From: Paenibacillus barengoltzii NBRC 101215
GTDB lineage: Bacteria; Bacillota; Bacilli; Paenibacillales; Paenibacillaceae
Direction of reading: 5' to 3'
Length of the DNA: 64,000 nt
NCBI RefSeq assembly: GCF_004000745.1
Contig: NZ_BILV01000015.1
Location: forward strand, 28,196-92,195
How positions within the stretch are numbered: position 1 is the stretch's first letter; each line of letters opens with the position of its first letter. Under the pieces are notes generated by a model that did not search any database, had not been told where the DNA came from, and worked only from the letters and a program-made list of their open reading frames with translations. Positions 9,217-16,467 of the stretch are shown here, one piece after another. The translations under genes and the position numbers were made by a program.

Positions 9217-10740
9217 CTATCTGTTGGGAGCGGTCGTTGAACCTGCTGCATTTAGGCCCTGATCGGGCAAGTGACGGCTGGCTCGAAAGGTTGCCGCCAC
9301 GACAAGAATGCCGATGAGGAACGTAATGATACTAGCGACATGCAGCGCGGATTGAGCTCCCGAGACGAAGGCGCTGATGATGGCGGCTTGTTGATTAGGG
9401 GCTGCTGCAATCGCATCTGCAACTGTATGGGGGACGGCATGTTGCTGAAAATTTACTGGAAGATGCCGGGTAAAGGATTCAGTGAGTACCGTACCCACGA
9501 TCGCGACGCCAAGGGCGCTTCCAAGTTCCCGGGTCGCCGATTGAAGCCCCCCGGCGACGCCAGCCTGCTCTGCGGGCAAGGCCGACGTAATCTCTGCGGT
9601 CAAGCAGGGCAGCGCAAGGGCAATGCCGACCCCGATCAGGACCAACCAAGCCGCGTAAGCGAGATAAGGCTGGTAGACGGCCGACGCCAAGCCGAATAAG
9701 CCAATGCTGACGGCAAGGAAGGCTGCCGACAGCGTTGCAGGGATGCCGATACGCTTCACCAGATCGGGAACGAATCGTGTTCCGAACATCATGGGGATGG
9801 AGATGGGAACGATGGCAAATCCCGCTTGGAGTACGGAATACCCGCGTCCATACTGCAGAAGGGAGGCATTGAGATAGAACAGACCGAAGCTGCCGAAGAA
9901 CAGCACGAGCATCCCTAGGCTGGCAGTGCTGAGCAGGAGGATCCGGAACAGACGGGGATCCAGCACAGGGTGACGGACTTTTAGCTCAACCGCGACCCAG
10001 ATCGCGCCGAGGATCACACTGAACGTAAATGCGGTAATGACCACCGAGCTGTTCCAGCCGTATTCCGGCCCCCCAATGATGCCGATCAGGAGAGCGACCA
10101 TCGCGGCGACAAGTAAAATGGTGCCGGCGGGATCTAGACCGCGAGGGCTGCGCTCGCTTCGTTGAACGGCAAGGGACGTCCATAGCGCGAGAAGAAGCGC
10201 GAACGGCACGATGCCCCAGAACAGAGCCCTCCATGATCCGGCAGCCAGCAAGGCTCCTCCGGCGATATTGCCCACAAGTCCCCCCAAGCCCGTGGTCATC
10301 CCCCAGATGGCGAGCCCGTGGACGCGCCGGTCCGGTGCGGTTGCGTGTACCAGCACCCCAACGCAGTTGGGGAGCACCAGCGCGGCACCAACCCCAGTAA
10401 TCGCACGTCCCAGCAGCAGGCTGGTCACATTGGCCGAAGCGGCGGAAATCGACGCGCCGACTGCAAAGGTGACAAGCCCGGCGATCAGAATGCCCTTACG
10501 CCCAAATCGATCACCGGCTGCGCCGCCCGGGATCACGAGGCACGCGAATAAGATGACATAAATATCAACGATCCAGAGCAGCTCGGATGAACTCGGATGC
10601 AGGCTGCTGGAGGCGAGGATGGGTACAGCCAGATTGGTGGCGGCGACCAGGCCCACGACTAGGACGGTACAGGCGCACACGCACGCCAAGATTAACCCCG
10701 GCTGCCGTGGTGGATTCAATCGGTTATCCAGTATCTTCAT
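9217..10740 (-). CDS. DHA2 (EmrB/QacA) family MFS drug efflux transporter
   Basis: Drug-proton antiporter of the cytoplasmic membrane, 507 aa, 14 predicted helices. The MFS loop 2-3 motif GDRFGRKGILIAG and the motif-C-like stretch RAITGVGAALVLPNCVG are visible. The open frame reaches back to 10851, but AAGGAGGT directly upstream of ATG 10740 sets the real start. The 5' leader holds a complete intrinsic terminator (10873-10910), suggesting expression control by attenuation. No regulator gene is adjacent in the same direction. Confidence 0.88.
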   Translation of the reverse strand: MKILDNRLNPPRQPGLILACVCACTVLVVGLVAATNLAVPILASSSLHPSSSELLWIVDIYVILFACLVIPGGAAGDRFGRKGILIAGLVTFAVGASISAASANVTSLLLGRAITGVGAALVLPNCVGVLVHATAPDRRVHGLAIWGMTTGLGGLVGNIAGGALLAAGSWRALFWGIVPFALLLALWTSLAVQRSERSPRGLDPAGTILLVAAMVALLIGIIGGPEYGWNSSVVITAFTFSVILGAIWVAVELKVRHPVLDPRLFRILLLSTASLGMLVLFFGSFGLFYLNASLLQYGRGYSVLQAGFAIVPISIPMMFGTRFVPDLVKRIGIPATLSAAFLAVSIGLFGLASAVYQPYLAYAAWLVLIGVGIALALPCLTAEITSALPAEQAGVAGGLQSATRELGSALGVAIVGTVLTESFTRHLPVNFQQHAVPHTVADAIAAAPNQQAAIISAFVSGAQSALHVASIITFLIGILVVAATFRASRHLPDQGLNAAGSTTAPNR

Positions 10741-11051
10741 CCCGTGACCTCCTTGCCGCTTTTTGAGGGCTTTGTTTTTAGCCCATCGCATCGTCAGGAT
10801 GCTGTCGACACCCGAAGGCATTGGCCGCTTCCATATTCGATATTTAGTCATAACGAACCCGTCTCATGCGCTAAAAAAGGCAGGATCGGGAGAGTAACCC
10901 AATCTTGCCTGATTTGCAATACCCTCGAATGCAGATAAAGAAGACTGATTCCATCCAATTCCCTCTATCCCCTGATTTGTCCTTTACTGTAAAATGAAGC
11001 TGTAACACATTAGGCTCATTTCGAGATCCATGGGGAAAGGTTGGGACGCCA
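10741..11051. promoter_or_regulatory. Divergent intergenic region of efflux gene and SnoaL-like gene
   Basis: 311 bases without a gene between two divergent starts. It holds the leader terminator of the efflux gene and the AAGGAGGT site. No clear promoter pair could be assigned on the minus strand. On the plus strand GGGGAAAGG precedes ATG 11052. Confidence 0.4.
10873..10910 (-). terminator. Intrinsic terminator inside leader of efflux gene
   Basis: On the minus strand the arms (10910-10898 and 10890-10878) form a 13-bp stem with one mismatch and one G-U pair; the distal half is AGGCAAGAT/GTCCTGCCT-like and a run of six T follows. It is 133 bases upstream of the efflux-gene start on the same strand. 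A seven-codon ORF (ATG at about 10866, MRRVRYD) lies between hairpin and gene. It may instead stop antisense transcription coming from the WYL regulator gene. Confidence 0.65.
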
Positions 11052-11444
11052 ATGAAGTTGGATGTTGTGAAACAGTACTTTCGTTTAACCGAGCAATTCC
11101 GAACGGCAGAAGCCGATTATGTCGGGATTCTTCACCCGGACATTGAACAAACGGAGTATCCGAATCTGTTGACGGCCCAACTCACGGTCAGTGATTGGCA
11201 AACCCTATTTCAACGGATGCCGGGCGGGGCTAAGCTTCTGGCTTCCCAGAACTACGATATTCAGCGCGCGTACGAACTGGAGGATACGTTGATCACAGAA
11301 GTGGTCTGGACAGCCGAAGTTGGCGCCGACGTCGGCCCCTTTAAAACCGGGCAGCCCCTTAAAGCTTATTTTTGCTGTGTATTTGAATTTCAGGACGGTT
11401 TAATCTATCGTCAGCGCAATTACGATTGCTTTGAGCGCTTTTAG
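11052..11444 (+). CDS. NTF2/SnoaL-like small protein
   Basis: 130 aa, cytoplasmic. Size and pattern (N-terminal helix MKLDVVKQYFRLTEQF, a first-strand LHPDIEQTEYPN, then paired strands ending in FEFQDGLIYRQRNYDCFE) fit the NTF2-like fold used by SnoaL cyclases, limonene epoxide hydrolases and many orphan proteins. No catalytic residues can be assigned. Its 3' end overlaps the end of the convergent WYL regulator by four bases and no terminator separates them. Confidence 0.65.
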   Translation: MKLDVVKQYFRLTEQFRTAEADYVGILHPDIEQTEYPNLLTAQLTVSDWQTLFQRMPGGAKLLASQNYDIQRAYELEDTLITEVVWTAEVGADVGPFKTGQPLKAYFCCVFEFQDGLIYRQRNYDCFERF

Positions 11445-12412
11445 AAGTTCAGCTTCTCCATCTCTTTGCCTCTCTTGTGCAATCCTTCCAAGACTTCCTT
11501 CGGCACTTTTCGGAACTTCAAATCTTCCCCCAGGAACAGCAGCCAATGAATCGTCTCGGAGAGTTCCTCGGGTTCGTTGACTTGGACAACCATCTTCAGC
11601 ATGGCGGTGGTTTGATACGGATTGGTATAGGAAATGAATGCTTTTAAGGGATGATATTTTTTGTACTGGGCAATGGCATGAGGGCCGAGTTCCAGGATCA
11701 GGTTGTATGCTTCCTCTTGCTTGCCAAGGAGCTCCAGAATTTTCTTTCGGCTCATTCGTTTCTTGGGAGAGTAGAGCTCGACTTGAGTAAGCTGGTCGAC
11801 GGAGAACATTCGTTTCTTCTCTTCCTGTAAATCCAATACTTCCATCCACCACAGACTTCTCTCACGATAAAGGTGCAACAGAAAAACCGGATACGAGTTG
11901 ATTCCATCGCCTTCTTCCAGGGTAATCCATAAATAGCTGTCGATGAGCAGGTGTTGAATCAGCTTCTCCAGTATTGGATGGGGAAGGTCCGAAAGCTCCA
12001 ATAGATCGGGATTATGCGGGTTGGTCCCTTCAAAGAGCAGGATTTCATCCAGGAGCAGGAGATCGTCCTGTTGGTTTTTCGAGATCAGCCCCAGCAATTT
12101 TTCGGCTAAGGATTGGCGACTCTTGAGATACGGAAGCTGGGCGTTTCTGGTGGCCATGAAGGCGATGAACAGCGCTTTGACCTCGTTATCCGTAAACCGC
12201 ACGGCAGGCAGGATCGAGTTGTGCATCACCGAATAACCGCCGTCCCGTCCAACCTCAGCAACGAGCGGCATTCCTAAAGCTTCGATTTCGCGGATGTCTC
12301 GGATCGCCGTCGAGCGGGAGATGTTAAATTCCTGCATAATTTCTGTAATGGTAAAGTGGGACCGATTGTTGATATAACGCATGATGGTGTTAATCCGTTC
12401 AACTTTTTTCAT
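11441..12412 (-). CDS. WYL-domain transcriptional regulator (YafY type)
   Basis: 323 aa. N-terminal DeoR-type winged helix: INTIMRYINNRSHFTITEIM, then FNISRSTAIRDIREIEALGM (residues about 9-52). The central part and a WYL-like domain (YLWITLEEGDGINSYPVFLLHLYRERSLWWMEVLDL, about 170-205) bind an unknown ligand, and a C-terminal extension follows. Start ATG behind AGGAGTCACG. It is divergent from a GyrI-like effector-binding protein, the classic arrangement of a regulator and its target. Confidence 0.85.
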   Translation of the reverse strand: MKKVERINTIMRYINNRSHFTITEIMQEFNISRSTAIRDIREIEALGMPLVAEVGRDGGYSVMHNSILPAVRFTDNEVKALFIAFMATRNAQLPYLKSRQSLAEKLLGLISKNQQDDLLLLDEILLFEGTNPHNPDLLELSDLPHPILEKLIQHLLIDSYLWITLEEGDGINSYPVFLLHLYRERSLWWMEVLDLQEEKKRMFSVDQLTQVELYSPKKRMSRKKILELLGKQEEAYNLILELGPHAIAQYKKYHPLKAFISYTNPYQTTAMLKMVVQVNEPEELSETIHWLLFLGEDLKFRKVPKEVLEGLHKRGKEMEKLNF

Positions 12413-12511
12413 CGTGACTCCTAAACAGGTTCATTTTTTGACATGATTTAAAGTTATGATAAACCCATCAAGAACAGAAAACAAATTTAAAAAGAGAGTA
12501 GGTTTTAAAAC

Positions 12512-12997
12512 ATGGCGAATTATGTTTTGGAAGAGAAGGACAGCTTTACGGTCTTTGGTCTGGGCACAGAATTAAAAAGTCATTACACGGATTTTGCCGG
12601 CATCAATCAGGAAAAATCGAGTTTCTGGCAAGCCGTCACTGAGGACGGTCGACTCAACCAACTCAAAGCGATTGCGGAGAACGATTATGTCTTTACCGTC
12701 AACGAAGCGGTTAATAACAAGATGATGTATTACGTTGGCGTACTTAGCCGTGAAACGCTGCCGAATGCCGAAGGCTCCCGGGTCATTCAGTTCCCGAAGG
12801 GAGAGTACGTAATTGTCAAAGGGGAAGGCACCGCGCCGGATGAACTAAGTAATCAGCTGGCGGGGATCGCTTTTGGCCAAGTTCTGCCGGAACTGAATCA
12901 AGTTGCTTATGTTGGCGGGCCTAACACCGCCGTCTTGATGGAACAAGCGAATGGCCGCGTCGCGGGAGAAATGTGGATCCCTGTCGTAAGGAAATAG
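12512..12997 (+). CDS. GyrI-like effector-binding domain protein
   Basis: 161 aa, single domain of the AraC-effector-binding/GyrI fold: repeated beta-alpha-beta halves, with VIQFPKGEYVIVKGEG at the domain centre and GEMWIPVVRK at the end. Such stand-alone proteins bind small hydrophobic cations or act as hydrolases of cyclopropanoid toxins; the ligand here is not known. Start ATG behind AGAGAGTAGG. Followed after 21 bases by the next gene, so bicistronic, and divergent from the WYL regulator that probably controls it. Confidence 0.75.
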   Translation: MANYVLEEKDSFTVFGLGTELKSHYTDFAGINQEKSSFWQAVTEDGRLNQLKAIAENDYVFTVNEAVNNKMMYYVGVLSRETLPNAEGSRVIQFPKGEYVIVKGEGTAPDELSNQLAGIAFGQVLPELNQVAYVGGPNTAVLMEQANGRVAGEMWIPVVRK

Positions 12998-13018
12998 AGA
13001 AGAAGAGGAGGGGCAAGC

Positions 13019-13495
13019 ATGTCCTATGTCGTTGATTTCAAAAATGTATCTACTGTCGGTTTAGAATCCTCTCCTGTAGCAGAGGCATTAGCCGGACTGC
13101 GAGCCAATGAGGCGCGTTATTTTATGAACAAATATAAGCATGTGTTTACGGTTGAGCCAGCCAGCGAAAGCCAGGAAACCCTGGATTACGTGAACCGAAT
13201 CTTAAAAGAAGAACGGGGGATCGAGTTCTCGGCAAAGCCGTTAGAAACGTCGTTTTTTCAGGTGGAAAACATCCGGTGGGCGTTCGTCTTCTACGAGGAC
13301 GGCTTAGGGGTTAACGTCATGTACACCCTGGACGATCCAAAGAAACGGGCCGTGGGCTTTAAGCTGTCTGAAGGCATGGAGGTTCCGAAGGAGCTGGAGG
13401 AGAAGAAGTTCAAATTTGCCCGGCAGAAGTCGAAATTGGCCGGTACGATCCGGGGCTCGTTCTTCGTGATTAAGGGCGAGTATTCATATAGCTGA
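13019..13495 (+). CDS. Conserved hypothetical protein, GyrI operon partner
   Basis: 158 aa, soluble, no signal peptide or membrane segment. I do not recognise the family. It is rich in charged residues and aromatic strands (IRWAFVFYEDGLGVNVMY, IRGSFFVIKGEY). AGAGGAGGGGCAAGC precedes the ATG. Co-transcribed with the GyrI-like gene and closed by a terminator just after its stop, so likely the same WYL regulon. Confidence 0.65.
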   Translation: MSYVVDFKNVSTVGLESSPVAEALAGLRANEARYFMNKYKHVFTVEPASESQETLDYVNRILKEERGIEFSAKPLETSFFQVENIRWAFVFYEDGLGVNVMYTLDDPKKRAVGFKLSEGMEVPKELEEKKFKFARQKSKLAGTIRGSFFVIKGEYSYS

Positions 13496-13501
13496 CAGGA
13501 G

Positions 13502-13530
13502 GGCCGTTCAACGTTGAGCGGCCTTTTCTT
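13502..13530 (+). terminator. Terminator of the GyrI-like operon
   Basis: GGCCGTTCAA paired with TTGAGCGGCC (one mismatch), tight loop, followed by TTTTCTTCTT. Confidence 0.85.
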
Positions 13531-13552
13531 CTTGATGCAACACCGGGCGAAA

Positions 13553-13939
13553 TCAAGAAATTTGGGCTTCAATCGCGGCTTTGTCGATGACGGACCACAC
13601 TTGCTTGATTTTTCCGCCTTCATACTTGTAAATGACATTTTCATAAAACAACACGCTTCGTCCATTGATCGGCAAACCCATAAATTGCCCCTTAGGTGTG
13701 ACATCAAAGCGTAAGCGGCTCGAAAGATAGGGCGGCTCACAAACGAGAATATCGATATTAAAATAGAGATCCGGAATATCTCGGTAATCGCCCTCCAGCA
13801 TTTGGCGGTAACCGGCTAAGCCGATTGGCTGCTCATTATAGCGAACATCCTCATGCACAAATCGGCCCAGTTGTGACAAGTCCCGTTTATTCAAACTGCT
13901 GATATATTCTCGGTAGATGGCTTTCAACAGAAATTCCAC
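13553..13939 (-). CDS. SnoaL-like/ester cyclase family protein
   Basis: About 128 aa from a GTG start, NTF2-like fold. Features: FLLKAIYREYISSLNKRDL, the segment FVHEDVRYNEQPIGLAGYRQ typical of SnoaL-type ester cyclases, and a strand pair ending in KIKQVWSVIDKAAIE. The open frame reaches a TTG at 13978, but that codon has no ribosome site, whereas AGAAAGGATG lies ten bases before GTG 13939. Substrate unknown. No terminator seen between it and the convergent GyrI operon other than the plus-strand one. Confidence 0.7.
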   Translation of the reverse strand: MEFLLKAIYREYISSLNKRDLSQLGRFVHEDVRYNEQPIGLAGYRQMLEGDYRDIPDLYFNIDILVCEPPYLSSRLRFDVTPKGQFMGLPINGRSVLFYENVIYKYEGGKIKQVWSVIDKAAIEAQIS

Positions 13940-14026
13940 GGAAGTGACATCCTTTCTGTCCAGATTCAACACCCTCAATCCGAGTTATTGTATTCAACGA
14001 ACTTCGTACGGATGCAAAACGGTCAT

Positions 14027-14050
14027 AAAAAAAGCCCCCAATCGGGGGCC
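14027..14050 (-). terminator. Terminator of TetR gene
   Basis: Arms GCCCCC (14034-14039) and GGGGGC (14044-14049) with a short loop; on the minus strand a run of seven T follows. It lies 35 bases beyond the TetR stop. Confidence 0.85.
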
Positions 14051-14084
14051 CTAATTGCTGGTGGTTGTGAAGCAGAATATCAAC

Positions 14085-14651
14085 TTATTCACCTTTAGCA
14101 ATCAGACGAACGGCCTTAGCAATAGCCTCCTTCGTTTCCGTCGGAAAGTTCACAGCATTCGGGTCGTGCGAAGGCCCGAAAGGATGAGTTGGCGTCCAGG
14201 CAGTTGCTAAAGCCATGATGGCAGTCAAAAGAAAGCCGGGAGTGAATGTCTTTCCCACCAGACCTTCGTTTTGTGCATTCATGATCGCTTTGATTTTCTT
14301 GTCACGCACGGAGGCGCGCTCGGATAGCGTGTCTTCTTTCCGCTCTAAACTATACCATGACATTAACCTTACAATTTGTGGATTTGTCATCGCCCAATCG
14401 AATACTCTTTTGGCATAACCCGCAAGATCCTCGGGCGTGAAATCAATTTCCTCATAAACACGTGTTAAGTGTCTCTCGAGGACGGTTGTAAATAGCGTTT
14501 CTTTATTCTCAAAGTAAACGTAAATTAAATTCTTATTGCAACCCGCGTTTTTAGCAATGCGGTCAACACGTGCTCCAGCAATACCATAGGCAGAGAACTC
14601 ATCCAAAGCAGCCTCCATGATCCTCTCTCTTGTTGCCTCAGCGTTTCTCAA
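14085..14651 (-). CDS. TetR family transcriptional regulator
   Basis: 188 aa. N-terminal TetR helix-turn-helix: RERIMEAALDEFSAYGIAGA, then VDRIAKNAGCNKNLIYVYFENKETLF (residues 8-55). The C-terminal ligand domain resembles the TetR_C group found next to SDR oxidoreductases. Start TTG 14651 with AAGGAGGGG eight bases ahead. It is divergent from two SDR genes and probably represses them through the repeated TAACTAGTTA-type sites in the shared promoter. Confidence 0.88.
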   Translation of the reverse strand: MRNAEATRERIMEAALDEFSAYGIAGARVDRIAKNAGCNKNLIYVYFENKETLFTTVLERHLTRVYEEIDFTPEDLAGYAKRVFDWAMTNPQIVRLMSWYSLERKEDTLSERASVRDKKIKAIMNAQNEGLVGKTFTPGFLLTAIMALATAWTPTHPFGPSHDPNAVNFPTETKEAIAKAVRLIAKGE

Positions 14652-14709
14652 TGGGTGCCCCTCCTTATTGAAGCCTGGATTTAGGATTTATTATATCATA
14701 AAAACACAG

Positions 14710-14758
14710 TTGACTAACTAGTTAATTAGTATTATTATATAACCAACCAGTTAGTTAA
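14710..14758 (+). promoter_or_regulatory. SDR operon promoter with TetR-type operators
   Basis: TTGACT (14710-14715), 17-base spacer, TATTAT (14733-14738). The spacer carries the palindrome TAACTAGTTA (14715-14724), and AACCAACCAGTTAGTTAA (14741-14758) follows the -10 box. Both share the AACTAACT/AGTTAGTT half-site, as expected for dimeric TetR binding. Assignment to the neighbouring TetR is inferred from position. Confidence 0.65.
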
Positions 14759-14841
14759 TGTAGTGTCGCCTACTAGGATGATGACTAGTGATACTGGATA
14801 AACTATCTGGTGAATCCAATGAAGAATGGAGAGAATGCACA

Positions 14842-15600
14842 ATGACACAAACCAATCCAAAGATTGCTATCGTCACAGGGGGAAGTCGGGGTATTGGCAG
14901 AAGTACTGTTTTAGCCCTTGCAAACCATGGTGTCGATTCAATCTTCACATATCGTTCTAATCAAGAAGAAGCAGAGAAAGTTGTCTCCGAGATCCGAGAA
15001 ACCGGACGTAAGGCAATCGCCCTACAACTTGATGCAAGCAATGTCCGTACTTTTGACGCTTTTGTACAAAATGTACAAGATGCGCTAAAAGAAATGGGCG
15101 CTACCAAATTTGACTACCTCGTAAACAACGCGGGGATCTCTCACCATAACTCATTCGAGAAGACAACAGAGGAAGAGTTGGATCGTTTGTACGAAGTACA
15201 CTTCAAGGGAGTCTTCTTCCTGACACAGAAACTGTTGCCGCTTATCAATGATGGCGGTCGGATTGTAAACATCTCCACTGGACTTACACGCTTTGCGGTT
15301 CCGGAGAGTGGTGCTTACGCATCCGTGAAAGGTGCTATTGAGGTTCTCACTAAGTATTTGGCCAAAGAGTTGGGACCACGTGGAATCACCGCCAACGTTG
15401 TTGCGCCGGGTGCGATCGCTACAGATTTTAGCGGACTCCGCACGAATGATGATCTCAAGAAGCTGATCGGGGGAATGACGGCGCTCGGTCGTGTCGGGGA
15501 ACCAGAGGACGTTGCAGGGGCTATCGCTTCGTTGCTGTCCGACGAGAACCGTTGGGTTAATGCTCAACGTATTGAGGTTTCAGGAGGCATGTCTCTTTAA
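14842..15600 (+). CDS. SDR family oxidoreductase (FabG-like)
   Basis: NAD(P)-dependent short-chain dehydrogenase, 252 aa, cytoplasmic. Rossmann glycine motif VTGGSRGIGRS (about residues 13-23), NNAG, and catalytic Ser (ISTG), YASVKG (Tyr-x-x-x-Lys) followed by the PGAIATDF loop. The open frame begins at 14788 but GGAGAGAATG before ATG 14842 supports that start. 21 bases separate it from a second SDR, so the two form an operon behind the TetR-controlled promoter. Substrate unknown. Confidence 0.9.
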   Translation: MTQTNPKIAIVTGGSRGIGRSTVLALANHGVDSIFTYRSNQEEAEKVVSEIRETGRKAIALQLDASNVRTFDAFVQNVQDALKEMGATKFDYLVNNAGISHHNSFEKTTEEELDRLYEVHFKGVFFLTQKLLPLINDGGRIVNISTGLTRFAVPESGAYASVKGAIEVLTKYLAKELGPRGITANVVAPGAIATDFSGLRTNDDLKKLIGGMTALGRVGEPEDVAGAIASLLSDENRWVNAQRIEVSGGMSL

Positions 15601-15621
15601 TCTCAGAAGGGGGCGCATTTC

Positions 15622-16374
15622 TTGACCAACCTAAGAAACAAAGTCGCATTGATAACCGGATCTGGACGAGGAATCGGTAAAGCCATCGCAGAAAGATATG
15701 CGTCTTTAGGGGCCGATATTGCCGTAAATTATACGAGTGATAAGGCTGCCGCAGAAGCTACCGTTTCCAGCTTGCAAGCATACGGAGTGAAGGCGATTGC
15801 TATTCAAGCTGATATCAGCCAAGTAGCCGAGGTCCGGAAAATGTTCCAAATCGCACTCCAGGAATTAGGGAAAATTGATATTGTCGTTGCGAACGCCGGT
15901 ATAGAGCTTGTAAACATCCCGACAGTTGATATTACGGAAGAACAATTTGACAGATTATTTCAAGTCAACACCAAGGGTGCATTCTTTACCATTCAAGAAG
16001 CGGCCAAACACGTAGCAGATAACGGACGCATCATCTATGTTTCATCAAGCACAACCACTAGTGCTATGGCTGGGTACTCCTTATATGGCAGCAGCAAGGT
16101 AGCACCGATGTATCTCGTCGAGGCGCTGGCGAAGGAAATCGGATACCGAGGGGTCACTGTGAATACGATCGTACCAACGGTTATCGAGGGTGCGGGATTA
16201 TGGACAAACCCGGGAGATCGAGCACAACTTAGAGATGCTCTTATCCAAGCCCATCCTATGCGGCGATTAGGCACGTTGGACGATGTGGCCAATGTAGCTG
16301 AATTTTTTGCCAGTGACTTATCTTCCTATGTGAGTGGTCAACGTCTGTTAGTTAGCGGCGGTGCCCTTCAATAA
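15622..16374 (+). CDS. SDR family oxidoreductase, second of pair
   Basis: 250 aa. Glycine motif ITGSGRGIGKA at 11-21, NAG (VANAGIE), catalytic Ser in YVSSS, Tyr-Lys in YSLYGSSKVA, then VNTIVPTVIEG. TTG start with AAGGGGG upstream. Paralogous to but clearly different from the preceding SDR. It is the last gene of the TetR-linked operon and is followed by a bidirectional terminator. Confidence 0.88.
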   Translation: MTNLRNKVALITGSGRGIGKAIAERYASLGADIAVNYTSDKAAAEATVSSLQAYGVKAIAIQADISQVAEVRKMFQIALQELGKIDIVVANAGIELVNIPTVDITEEQFDRLFQVNTKGAFFTIQEAAKHVADNGRIIYVSSSTTTSAMAGYSLYGSSKVAPMYLVEALAKEIGYRGVTVNTIVPTVIEGAGLWTNPGDRAQLRDALIQAHPMRRLGTLDDVANVAEFFASDLSSYVSGQRLLVSGGALQ

Positions 16375-16423
16375 TGAGCGGTTTGCCCCGAGGGATGACA
16401 TAACATATATTAAATAAGGTGAC

Positions 16424-16458
16424 AGAAAGGCCGTCCAATATGGAACGGCCTTTCTATC
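16424..16458. terminator. Bidirectional terminator between SDR operon and glucanase
   Basis: AGAAAGGCCGTCC (16424-16436) pairs with GGAACGGCCTTTCT (16442-16455) with one mismatch. T-rich flanks on both strands, between convergent genes. Confidence 0.85.
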
Positions 16459-16467
16459 TTTCATATG

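Noticed and set aside
10741..10851. N-terminal extension of the DHA2 pump
   Set aside because: AAGGAGGT next to ATG 10740 and the leader terminator show that this is untranslated leader.
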